DNA of 19,835 bases from Smittium culicis (taxonomy: Eukaryota; Kickxellomycota; Harpellomycetes; Harpellales; Legeriomycetaceae). The notes below the pieces were generated by a model that saw nothing but the letters and a program-made list of their open reading frames with translations, was not told the DNA's origin and did no database searches. The translations under genes were made by a program, and so were the position numbers. Shown piece by piece: positions 10,272 through 18,422 of the stretch. Numbering within the stretch: the first letter of the stretch is position 1; each line of letters opens with the position of its first letter. The stretch lies in assembly GCA_001970855.1 (NCBI GenBank), contig LSSN01000276.1:1-19835 (forward strand), in the 5' to 3' direction.

Positions 10272-10489
10272 TTAACCCTTTCCCGTCCAACACGCTTTAA
10301 AAAAAAACCAAATTAATGGTTCGTTTATGGTTTATAATGAAACCTATTATTTGCTGTATAACTAAAAATATATCAATACTATTTAAAAGCTCGGAATCAA
10401 TTTATTTTTATCGAATTCAGTTGGTTATATTTTGTAGATCAAAAACAGTCTACCGCCCGAGAAAGGGTAAGGCAGACAATAAGGGTTAA
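10272..10489. mobile_element. Candidate TTAA-flanked MITE (piggyBac-like ends)
   Basis: A 210-bp segment (10276-10485) begins CCCTTTCCCG, ends AATAAGGG and is bordered on both sides by TTAA (10272-10275 and 10486-10489). Elements mobilised by piggyBac transposases duplicate TTAA and have CCC...GGG ends. The outermost inverted match is short, with CCCTT at both ends. A better match (9 of 10: CCCTTTCCCG against CCCTTTCTCG) pairs 10276-10285 with 10459-10468, slightly inside the right end. The interior is AT-rich with no open frame. TTAA is common in this DNA, so the match could be chance. Confidence 0.3.
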
Positions 10490-10900
10490 AAAAATAACTA
10501 AATATCAGACCAGATTCCATAGTGATGAAACTTGAAATTTTGTGTAGAAGCGAACGCTTTTACTCTAAATACTTGTAAATGGGATATTTTTAGTGGAAAC
10601 GGAATTTTTTTTGCTAGAAATTCCATTTGCTTAACAGAATTAGGTAAAGGCTTTTGGTTGTGTAACTTAATTCATCTGATACATAATTCTAGTTGAATAT
10701 AGAAATAAAAGTGATGGTGCAGAGTCGGAAAAACTTAATAGGTAATATTCCGCTCTTCAAAATAATTTCCCAAATAAAAATAATTAGATGCCATTAATTT
10801 TTTTTTGTGATTTTGTGTTCACAGATAAATTCATGCAATTTTTCAAACGCTAATCTTTCACTTGCTTAATATCAGGCGATAAAACCAACTTTTTTTTTTT
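10490..10900. other. AT-rich intergenic DNA with no supported gene
   Basis: Nothing recognisable. An AGTGATGAAA near 10520 resembles a snoRNA box C, but no properly placed box D was seen. Confidence 0.3.
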
Positions 10901-10901
10901 T

Positions 10902-11105
10902 ATGCCACAGAACAAAGTACTAAAAGCGAACAAAAGAAAACTCCAGAAACGTCTAGAGACTTCTGGATTGCTCGGATTGGCTCCACACCTATCAAGTACG
11001 AGTTCTATGTCGCGTCTATTGGCTGCTTTCGTAGCCAATACTTGCAGCTTATATCATATTAGGTCCAATCATTACATCGCTGAGTTTAAAACTGAAGGGC
11101 TATAG
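10902..11105 (+). other. Hairpin-rich, GC-richer island: candidate structured RNA or 67-codon ORF
   Basis: The island follows a 13-base T-run and is clearly GC-richer than its surroundings. Hairpin 1 (10942-10967) has a 7-bp TCCAGAA/TTCTGGA stem, a 2-nt bulge, then GTC/GAC closing a TAGA loop. Hairpin 2 (11017-11040) has a continuous 10-bp stem (TATTGGCTGC paired to GTAGCCAATA, one G-T pair) around TTTC. GATTGG at 10975-10980 can pair with CCAATC at 11065-11070, enclosing hairpin 2. This suggests a folded RNA, but I recognise no tRNA, snRNA, RNase P or SRP signature. The same span also encodes a 67-residue plus-strand ORF from ATG 10902 with a Lys-rich start (KVLKANKRKLQKR) and an opposite-strand ORF without an ATG start. 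Coding or non-coding cannot be settled from this. Confidence 0.35.
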
Positions 11106-11299
11106 GCGGGAAATTTTAATCTATGCAGTTTCTGAATTAAAGTTTCTTTTTACTTTTATTACTTTCGAAAATGCAGACTTTTCTGTGAATAAATATGGTT
11201 GGCAATATATTAATAAAATCGAAATTATAGCACAGTTTTATTGGCAAGTAAAAAGAACGAAAAGATCCAACATTAGCGAATGAGAGCATTTGTACCAAA

Positions 11300-11341
11300 A
11301 GAAAAGTCGGAATGTTCTACAGAAAAGCCCAAATGTTCTAC
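11300..11341. promoter_or_regulatory. Two tandem 21-bp repeats with heat-shock-element half-sites
   Basis: Two adjacent 21-bp units (11300-11320 and 11321-11341) match at 18 of 21 positions. Each starts AGAAAAG and ends AATGTTCTAC, and the first contains GGAATGTTC, an inverted GAA/TTC pair with the 2-base spacing typical of Hsf1 sites. The next unit's AGAA adds further half-sites. They lie about 480 bp upstream of the HSP104 ATG. Heat-shock control of this gene class is established; use of this site is inference. Confidence 0.5.
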
Positions 11342-11386
11342 GGACTGACTTTTAAATGCTCCAATTTATTCCTCCCAGTGCCTATA

Positions 11387-11459
11387 CACTCACTTCTTTA
11401 ATTTCATTTGCTCATAAAGAGTAGAAAGCTATATTTTCTATCCACTCACTTCTTTAATT
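11387..11459. repeat. Pair of 17-bp direct repeats in the HSP104 upstream region
   Basis: CACTCACTTCTTTAATT occurs at 11387-11403 and at 11443-11459, 56 bp apart, each followed by a TCAT. A related GTGCCTA motif precedes the first copy and follows the second. This may be a duplicated promoter element. Confidence 0.7.
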
Positions 11460-11612
11460 CTCATATTCCCGTGCCTAAACTCCCCCCGAATTCTAACCAA
11501 TAGAACTACTTAGATACTTACACTTTATAGCGCAAACAATAGATCGATTTATAAAAAAAAGGCTGATTTATACTTAATGATCTATACTTATAACATTCCG
11601 GCTGATAAAACG

Positions 11613-11620
11613 TATATAAA
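11613..11620 (+). promoter_or_regulatory. Candidate TATA box of HSP104
   Basis: TATATAAA lies 204 bases upstream of the HSP104 ATG, below the HSE-like repeats. TATA boxes are usual in stress-induced fungal genes. AT-rich context lowers the certainty. Confidence 0.4.
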
Positions 11621-11734
11621 CCTCAAGCTTTTGTCCAAATCATAACTATCTCTTAAAAATTATCCGTTAATTTAAAACGATTGATATACCCTTTCTAAAC
11701 TTAAACTTATCCACTTATATTTGTACATACTCGA

Positions 11735-11753
11735 ATAGTATCTCATATACTAT
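11735..11753 (+). other. Small hairpin in the predicted HSP104 5' leader
   Basis: ATAGTAT and ATACTAT are perfect 7-bp arms around a CTCAT loop, about 70 bases before the ATG. It is AU-only apart from one G-C pair, so stability would be modest. Confidence 0.35.
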
Positions 11754-11823
11754 CACTGTATCATATTACTGTAATATCCAAACACTCTCCAACTCTATTA
11801 CACATTAACCGCTCTCTTTAAAA

Positions 11824-14634
11824 ATGAATATTGCTAATGAATTTACTGAAAAGGCTATTGATGCTATCAACCGCGCATCAAATAAAGCCATCGAAAATGA
11901 AAACTCCTCCATAGAACCTATCCACGTTTTGTTGGGAATATATGACCAAGACGACAACTATCTCAAAACTGTCCTCGAAAAAGTCGGTGCTGATACAAAG
12001 AGCTTTGAACGTGCCTGCAATAAAGTCCTTATCAGATGCCCAAAACAAAACCCCCCACCTGATAACTTGTCTCTCAACCAAACAACAAGTAAAGCAATAT
12101 CCGCCACTAAAAAGGCCATGGTCGAATTCGGTGACGCCCTCATCGCTGTAGACTCCCTTATCATTGGCCTTCTCTCAATCGACTCTATCAAAGCTATATT
12201 CAAGCAAATCAATGTCAACCCCGCTGACGTTGTCGATATAATTAAAAAGCTCAGAGGAAACCGCAAAGTTGACTCAAAAACCGCCGAAGACCAATTCGAT
12301 GCCCTTAATAAATACGGCGTTGATATGATCAAACTAGTCGAAAACGGTAAACTTGATCCCGTCATTGGTCGTGATGAAGAAATTAGACGTGTCATCAGAG
12401 TCCTTTGCAGAAGAACTAAGAATAACCCCGTCTTGATCGGTGAACCCGGTGTCGGAAAAACTGCTATAGTTGAAGGCCTCGCTCAAAGAATCGTAAGAAA
12501 TGACGTCCCCAAAACCCTTCAATGCCGCCTCATATCCCTCGATATGGGCGCCCTAGTCGCTGGAACTAAATATAGAGGCGAATTCGAAGAACGTCTCAAA
12601 TCCGTCCTCAAAGAAGTCGCCGAAAGCAAAGAAGGCGTTATCCTATTCATCGACGAAGTTCATCTCGTCCTAGGCGCTGGAAAATCTGATGGAAGCATGG
12701 ACGCTGCCAACTTGCTCAAACCCATGCTCGCCCGCGGTGAACTCCGCTGTATCGGTGCCACCACTCTTGACGAATACAAAAAGCACGTCGAAAAAGATCC
12801 CGCCTTTGAAAGAAGGTTCCAGCAAGTTCTTGTTAACGAACCCTCCGTCGAAGATACCGTCTCAATCTTAAGAGGCTTGAAAGAACGCTACGAAAACCAT
12901 CACGGTGTTAAAATCAAAGACTCCGCACTTGTTGCCGCTGCCCAGCTCTCAAGCAGGTATATCACCGGTCGATTCTTGCCCGATAAAGCTATTGACCTTG
13001 TCGATGAAGCCTCTGCAAACATAAGAGTCCAGCTTGACTCTCAGCCCGAAATCATCGATGCCCTAGAACGCCGCCTCTTACAACTAGAAATCGAAGCCAC
13101 TGCCTTAGGCAAAGAAGCGGATGATGCTTCAAAGTCAAGACTAGCCCACGTAAACGCTGAAATTTCCCAGCTTAAAGAGCGACTCATCCCACTCAAACTA
13201 AAGCATCAACAAGAAGCTGGAACCCTAACTGAAATCCGCGAAATTAACAAGAAAATTGAGGAGCTCAAACAAAAGGCTGAAGAAGCTGAACGCGTTCGTG
13301 ACCTGGCTAAAGCTGCTGATATCAGGTACTATGCCATCCCTGACCTCGAAAAACGCATTTCACACCTTGAATTAGCCCAAGCTGAAAAAGAATCTAACCA
13401 GATCGCTGAAGATGGCCCTCTCCTCTCGTCCACCGTTGGCCCTGAACAAATCAGTGAAGTCGTAGCCAGATGGACCGGAATCCCAGTACAATCGCTAAAC
13501 CAGTCTCAAATCGACCGTCTTTTGAACTTGGCTGACCACCTCCACAACGATGTCGTTGGCCAAGATGAAGCCGTCCAGTCCGTCGCTGACGCTATCCTTA
13601 GGTCCCGCGCTGGCCTTGCCCGCCCTAACCAGCCCACCGGCTCATTCCTGTTTTTGGGCCCAACTGGTGTCGGTAAAACTGAGCTCGCTAAAGCACTCGC
13701 CAAATACTTATTCGATGATGAAAAGTACATCGTCCGTATCGATATGTCCGAATACATGGAGTCGCACTCAGTTGCTAAACTTATCGGATCGCCACCTGGC
13801 TACATCGGATACGAAGAAGGCGGTCAGCTCACTGAAGTCGTGAGAAAGCGACCTTACTCCGTAGTTCTCTTTGACGAAATCGAAAAAGCTCACCCAAGCG
13901 TCTTGAACATTCTTCTTGAAGTCCTCGATGACGCAAGATTAACCGATGGCCGTGGCAGAATCGTTGATTTTTCAAACACTGTTATAATCTTAACTTCAAA
14001 CATCGGCCAAATGCATATCCTCAAATACTCGCAAGACCAGTACGACGAAAGTATCAAAACCAACAAAAAGCGCAAGGCTGAAGATTCAGCGTCTCTGCCA
14101 GAATATGTCAAGAAGCTAGTCTTGAAAGAACTTAAAGCTACCGTCAAGCCTGAACTGCTCAACCGTCTCGACGACATAATCGTCTTCAACAGGCTTGGAA
14201 TCAGTAACCTCTTCCACATCGCCAAAATCCAAGTCCGCAAAATTGAAGAGCGCCTCAAAGAAAAAGATATCAAAATCGAGCTCGATAATAAAGCCCTCCA
14301 GTTCATCGTTGAAAACGTTTATGATCCCGTTTATGGTGCCCGCCCAATCAAACGTTACTTGGAACGCCATCTAGTCACCGACCTCTCCAAAATGATCATT
14401 AAAGGCCAAGTTTCTGACCACTCTATCGTCACCGTCTCATACAACCAGCCTTCCCAATTATCGGGTGACCACCAAGATGCACTCGAATTCGACCTCTCTG
14501 CAGATCCCAACTTCACATACAACGTCGTCAATAAATCGATATCTAGATCAAGCACCCCTGAACCAAACCATCGCCAAACCACTTATGACCAAAAAAATCT
14601 CGGGATTTATGACGACATGATGAACATTGACTAA
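11824..14634 (+). CDS. HSP104: Hsp104/ClpB-type AAA+ protein disaggregase
   Basis: A single uninterrupted frame encodes 936 residues, close to yeast Hsp104 (908). The hexameric enzyme threads aggregated proteins through its pore with ATP, working with Hsp70/Hsp40. The domains are the Clp N-domain (1-145), AAA1 with Walker A GEPGVGKT (206-213), pore loop KYRG (249-252), Walker B ILFIDE (273-278) and arginine-finger ERR (329-331), a coiled-coil middle domain (about 405-530), and AAA2 with Walker A GPTGVGKT (612-619), pore loop GSPPGYIGY (655-663), Walker B VVLFDE (680-685) and sensor-2 GAR (838-840). All catalytic residues are intact. There is no mitochondrial presequence, so it is probably cytosolic/nuclear. 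A Lys-rich insert (TNKKRKAED) lies at 746-754. The tail ends DDMMNID, loosely like the acidic Hsp104 tail. Codons favour C in third position, unlike neighbouring genes, which fits high expression. The ATG follows an A-rich context. Confidence 0.97.
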   Translation: MNIANEFTEKAIDAINRASNKAIENENSSIEPIHVLLGIYDQDDNYLKTVLEKVGADTKSFERACNKVLIRCPKQNPPPDNLSLNQTTSKAISATKKAMVEFGDALIAVDSLIIGLLSIDSIKAIFKQINVNPADVVDIIKKLRGNRKVDSKTAEDQFDALNKYGVDMIKLVENGKLDPVIGRDEEIRRVIRVLCRRTKNNPVLIGEPGVGKTAIVEGLAQRIVRNDVPKTLQCRLISLDMGALVAGTKYRGEFEERLKSVLKEVAESKEGVILFIDEVHLVLGAGKSDGSMDAANLLKPMLARGELRCIGATTLDEYKKHVEKDPAFERRFQQVLVNEPSVEDTVSILRGLKERYENHHGVKIKDSALVAAAQLSSRYITGRFLPDKAIDLVDEASANIRVQLDSQPEIIDALERRLLQLEIEATALGKEADDASKSRLAHVNAEISQLKERLIPLKLKHQQEAGTLTEIREINKKIEELKQKAEEAERVRDLAKAADIRYYAIPDLEKRISHLELAQAEKESNQIAEDGPLLSSTVGPEQISEVVARWTGIPVQSLNQSQIDRLLNLADHLHNDVVGQDEAVQSVADAILRSRAGLARPNQPTGSFLFLGPTGVGKTELAKALAKYLFDDEKYIVRIDMSEYMESHSVAKLIGSPPGYIGYEEGGQLTEVVRKRPYSVVLFDEIEKAHPSVLNILLEVLDDARLTDGRGRIVDFSNTVIILTSNIGQMHILKYSQDQYDESIKTNKKRKAEDSASLPEYVKKLVLKELKATVKPELLNRLDDIIVFNRLGISNLFHIAKIQVRKIEERLKEKDIKIELDNKALQFIVENVYDPVYGARPIKRYLERHLVTDLSKMIIKGQVSDHSIVTVSYNQPSQLSGDHQDALEFDLSADPNFTYNVVNKSISRSSTPEPNHRQTTYDQKNLGIYDDMMNID

Positions 14635-14654
14635 TCATTTAGAATACGTCGCCT

Positions 14655-14687
14655 TTATACAACTATATAAATTGTATAAAAAATAAA
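14655..14687 (+). promoter_or_regulatory. HSP104 3'UTR hairpin and AATAAA signal
   Basis: An 8-bp inverted repeat TTATACAA/TTGTATAA (14655-14679) follows the stop by 20 bases and is followed at once by AATAAA (14682-14687), a plausible polyadenylation signal. Confidence 0.45.
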
Positions 14688-16892
14688 AATTCTCCGCAAC
14701 ACTTCTTACTTCCCCGTCTTTTATTTTTCTATTTTTAAATCGAACTCCTGTTTAAATAACTATTCATATACTTTGTAATTTATTCATACTCTTTTCTTTT
14801 TCTTTTTATTAGTCTCTTTTACCTCACATTTTAAATAAATTTTATTAATAGTTTTTTTCATAATCCTGATATTTATGTTTTTCTTTCTAATTTTTCTATC
14901 CTATCCTTTCTCAATTAAAATCGTCTTGGTATTCTTAATTAATAAAAGCAAGTCCACTTTATATTTCACTCTTATTCCTTGTAAAATGTTTACATTATAC
15001 TTTTCTACTCTATCTTAATAGATCAGCATATAAAACCTTTTAAAATTGGAACCCCCATTTACTACTAATCCAATTGATATTTAATATCTATTGGTTTCTA
15101 CATATACATAGAAATTTTAGACAAGTAGAAAAAATACACCTTAATAATCTGTTTTTACATTTTTATTTTGTTCTATTTAATTTCTGATAGCAAGCAATTC
15201 TTAAAAAGTTTATTTTTTTAACTCGTCAATCAGAATCATAAAAAAAAAAGTCTAAAGAGACATGGAATTCAAAGCCACAATGTTATAGATAATATTTTTA
15301 CTTTTTTTTAACATTTTTATAAATTTTAAAATTAGTTTCAAATATTTTTTATTCATGTTGAAATAAAACTTCCTAATAAAAAAAAAATGTTATAAACATA
15401 TAATGGGTCGCATAGTAATAATTTAAACTAACCAATTGATTATTTTAGTAAAAATCTTATATCCTAATAATTACCCTAATAAACAAGTTTACTCTATAAT
15501 ATAACAAAAAAAAAAAATTTTAGCCTAAAAAAAACATATCGAAAATTAGTTTGAAATGGAAATTTAAAATGTTTAGATAAACTGATTTAAGATTATAATT
15601 AAAAAAATCAAGAGCAGTTTAAACTAAAATGATCGAAGAATCACTAAATTGAAAAACTTATTTACTATATATTATAACGTTTAATAGTACACTTCGATCT
15701 TTTAAATTATAGTATTCATTGCTACCAGATCTAGATCGATTTTAAACACTTTTAACAGACGCGCAATTTAATAACGAGCCCATCCCTCAGATGCATAATC
15801 AAACTGAATTTTTTTTTTTTTTTAAACGGTGAATTTATTTATCAAACTGAATACGTCTTTTTTTAATATCAAAGAACATAGTATACGCCAAAAATACTAG
15901 ATATTAAAACTGATTTTTTTCAAAGCCCATAATCAGAATTGAAGCATTCATAAAATAAATATTTCGATGCAGATAATATAACATTTAATATCTTCCTATA
16001 ATGCAATAATTTTTTTTTTGTAAAGTAAAAAAAACCCCCCCATTCTTACTATATTAAACTGTGCTATATACGATTGCCTCATTTCAGAAGATTCAATTTA
16101 TAAATTTACTTATAGCTGTATAATATATTAAATGCGTATTTTCGTTTTTTTAATAAAATTTACTTCTATTTATCATTGTTTTTGGATTAAGTGTTCTTTT
16201 TAATATCCATCCTTACCATTTTACTTTAAACTTTATATCAAATGAATTATAGACATATCAATTATGCACATGCGTTCTTTAAATTATTGCTTAATATTTA
16301 AATTAAACACTAAGATCTTATTTAGATTTGACTAATGAAAATAAAACATTTCATTTTAGATTATATAACACTTGTATATTCAACATAGTTATTTCGTGCA
16401 TATTGGCTATTCTCGTAAATACTAGAGACGCTCTAGAGTATAATTATTCTTATTTTCTACGCTTTTAAAATAAATGTCTATCACAAACATCCAAGCTCAT
16501 CATCTACAAAAAGTATATAAAACTAGCATCTATGATTATATAATATTTAAACAAAAACCCTATATATATCTATTTAAAAAAAAAACAGATGTGTAATTTT
16601 AGATATTATACATTGTACAAAACGCTCATCATCCATTCAGTTCAATAATTCGGTATCATAAAACATATCCACATCCTTATTACTATATAGTATTATAAAT
16701 CGTACATAATTAGATACATATTTGTATGATTCAATATTAACGTGAACTTTTATTGTTGTTTTTTTCATTATAATATACATATAGTAATAAACCAAACATT
16801 AAAACCACTCTCTTGTATTTTAAGTTATGGTATTATATATCACAATAGTAGAAGTAGAAAAAAGAATATTTTTTTACTTACCAAAAAAAATG
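14688..16892. other. Long AT-rich gene-poor region
   Basis: More than 2 kb with frequent homopolymer A/T runs and stops in all frames. I see no exon with convincing splice sites, no tRNA and no transposon ends. A near-perfect palindrome lies at 15070-15094 (CCAAT...ATTGG, arms of about 12 with one mismatch). A 12-bp phrase ATCAAACTGAAT occurs twice within 15795-15855. An open frame at 16742-16927 is low-complexity and lacks an ATG start. Confidence 0.5.
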
Positions 16893-16900
16893 TATATAAG
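16893..16900 (+). promoter_or_regulatory. Candidate TATA box of the secreted-protein gene
   Basis: TATATAAG lies 147 bases upstream of the ATG at 17040. It is supported by position only. Confidence 0.3.
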
Positions 16901-17039
16901 GACCATAAATTTCCTAAATTTAAATAACATTATTCAGCGTTTAGTTAATGAAATATTTAAATATCTAGGAACTAATTAGAAACTATTAAAAATAAAAAAC
17001 TTTATACCAAAAAACTAAAGTCTGAAAAAAAATTCTGCA

Positions 17040-17855
17040 ATGTTTAAAAAAACTCTTATCTGTATCTCTGCCTTATTAGCCAATGTTATTGTTGCTAACT
17101 ACACTGCGGGTATTGATGAATCCCTTGTTTCATGGGAAACCAAAGTAGTAAACGGACAAGTTTTGTCTAAAAAACATTACAATACCGCTCAAGGTCAAAA
17201 TATCGTTTCAGCAGCATATTGGTATAATTATGCGGGTCATGTATATAATTGGGGAAACACTAATGTCAATACTGGACATTTACAATTCCCCAATGATATA
17301 AAAAATAGTATTATTGCTAACATCAACAGCTTGAAAACTCTATTAAACAGCAGTATTCGTCGCATAGATAGCGATCACTCAAGTTTGGTTACTGAAGTAA
17401 CTAAAGTGATACATAATAATGGCTATAAAATTGAATTGAAAGAATATCTTGATTACAAAAATTTTTATCAGAGTATGAAAATTGGTTACGATAGCCATAA
17501 TAACCAAAATATTTATGAAATAAGAGAATATATCCACGATAACCACGCTTTTGCGAAATTATTGAAAGATGTATCTGATATTTATCGCAGTGTTTTGGAA
17601 AAAGTGAATAATATACATTATTTTCAAAGTCTCCATTATTATTACATTGTCAATGGTAATAGTAACATAGGAATGTTTGATCAAAAAACAACCAGTAATA
17701 TATACTGCATATATTCTTTTATTGATAAGGTCAAGTATTATGAAAATTACTATAACGGAAATTTAGGCAGAAACTTCAACTTGCGCGAGTTTTTCGTCAA
17801 ATCTAATGAAGTATATAATCTCGTCAAGTATACTGTTAATTGCCTTAACTATTAA
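17040..17855 (+). CDS. Secreted protein of unknown function with signal peptide
   Basis: The gene encodes 271 residues from an ATG in an A-rich context. Residues 1-19 form a clear signal peptide: Lys-Lys at 3-4, a hydrophobic core, and a likely cut after Ala19. The mature part (about 252 residues) is rich in Tyr, Asn and His, has no other membrane segment and looks mainly helical from about residue 85 on. It has only two cysteines, Cys223 and Cys268, which could form one disulphide. Sequons are present at Asn20 (NYT) and Asn103 (NSS). There is no KDEL-type retention signal and no GPI-anchor tail. Base composition matches the surrounding AT-rich DNA, so recent transfer is not suggested. I do not recognise the family. 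A lineage-specific extracellular or host-interface protein is plausible inference. An AATAAA lies at 17928-17933. Confidence 0.8.
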   Translation: MFKKTLICISALLANVIVANYTAGIDESLVSWETKVVNGQVLSKKHYNTAQGQNIVSAAYWYNYAGHVYNWGNTNVNTGHLQFPNDIKNSIIANINSLKTLLNSSIRRIDSDHSSLVTEVTKVIHNNGYKIELKEYLDYKNFYQSMKIGYDSHNNQNIYEIREYIHDNHAFAKLLKDVSDIYRSVLEKVNNIHYFQSLHYYYIVNGNSNIGMFDQKTTSNIYCIYSFIDKVKYYENYYNGNLGRNFNLREFFVKSNEVYNLVKYTVNCLNY

Positions 17856-17927
17856 GAAGTTTTTATTGGACCTTTCTTTTTTATACTCCATAATAATAGC
17901 TTTAAATTTACTTTAAAATTTTATTAT

Positions 17928-17933
17928 AATAAA
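17928..17933 (+). promoter_or_regulatory. Candidate polyadenylation signal of the secreted-protein gene
   Basis: AATAAA lies 72 bases after the stop, in very AT-rich sequence. Confidence 0.4.
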
Positions 17934-18180
17934 ATGTAAAAAGTATAAAAAATTCTATATTTTTACTCAAAAAATTTTTTATTAAATTATGGCAGCGCAC
18001 ATTAGTAGTTGTTATTTTTTGTTTAGGAGCACTGATAGGCGTTCAGTTTTTAAGCATGAATTTACTCCTGTATGATTTAATCAATCAATTGCACTATTAT
18101 ATTAGCCATTATGTTTACCTATGTTGCAATTAAGAGGGATATAATCACTTGACAAAAATTTATTATTACTTTTTAACCAA
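17934..18180. other. Spacer between the secreted-protein gene and the LINE fragments
   Basis: AT-rich sequence with no gene seen. Homology between the two LINE copies begins abruptly at 18181, so the 5' truncation point of the first fragment is at or just before that base. Confidence 0.4.
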
Positions 18181-18422
18181 GCGGCCATGAAGCGAATTAG
18201 GGGCGAACTGGGAATAACATCAGTGTTCATGCGCACCAGCACAGCCCAATAGCGTGCATACCATAAATGGCCGACCTCAAAAACATGGATCGCAGACCTC
18301 ATCAAGGCTCCGATGAAGGCTCGGATGGCCACCTGGGTGACCGGGAGCGCCCGGTGGATCAAAAAATTTTGCACTAAAGATCCAAACTGAATTCGTATGG
18401 GCACATTCCGGACTGTCCAGCT
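18181..18422 (+). pseudogene. Truncated LINE ORF2 fragment (copy 1), with a 156-nt internal deletion
   Basis: Bases 18181-18388 match 19150-19357 of the second copy closely (offset 969). The match resumes at 18394-18422 against 19519-19547 (offset 1125), so copy 1 lacks 156 nt (52 codons) between them. The encoded part lies after the reverse transcriptase domain of ORF2. It has in-frame stops TAG at 18250-18252 and TGA at 18388-18390, so it is dead. It lacks the RT domain upstream and is joined directly to RT sequence of copy 2 near 18423. Its GC content is far higher than that of the host DNA. Confidence 0.8.

Noticed and set aside
10042..10293. 83-codon minus-strand open frame
   Set aside because: TTG start, no motif, Cys/His/Leu-rich by composition, and it runs into the candidate MITE end.
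10510..10690. Possible C/D-box snoRNA (AGTGATGAAA near 10520 and a CTGA near 10675)
   Set aside because: The spacing is too long for a usual C/D RNA and no terminal stem was seen.
12000..14582. Many open frames in other phases of HSP104
   Set aside because: They arise from the strong codon bias of HSP104, whose own frame contains every expected AAA+ motif.
16742..16927. 61-codon plus-strand open frame
   Set aside because: It starts at GTG, is low-complexity and has no motif; best read as chance in AT-rich DNA.
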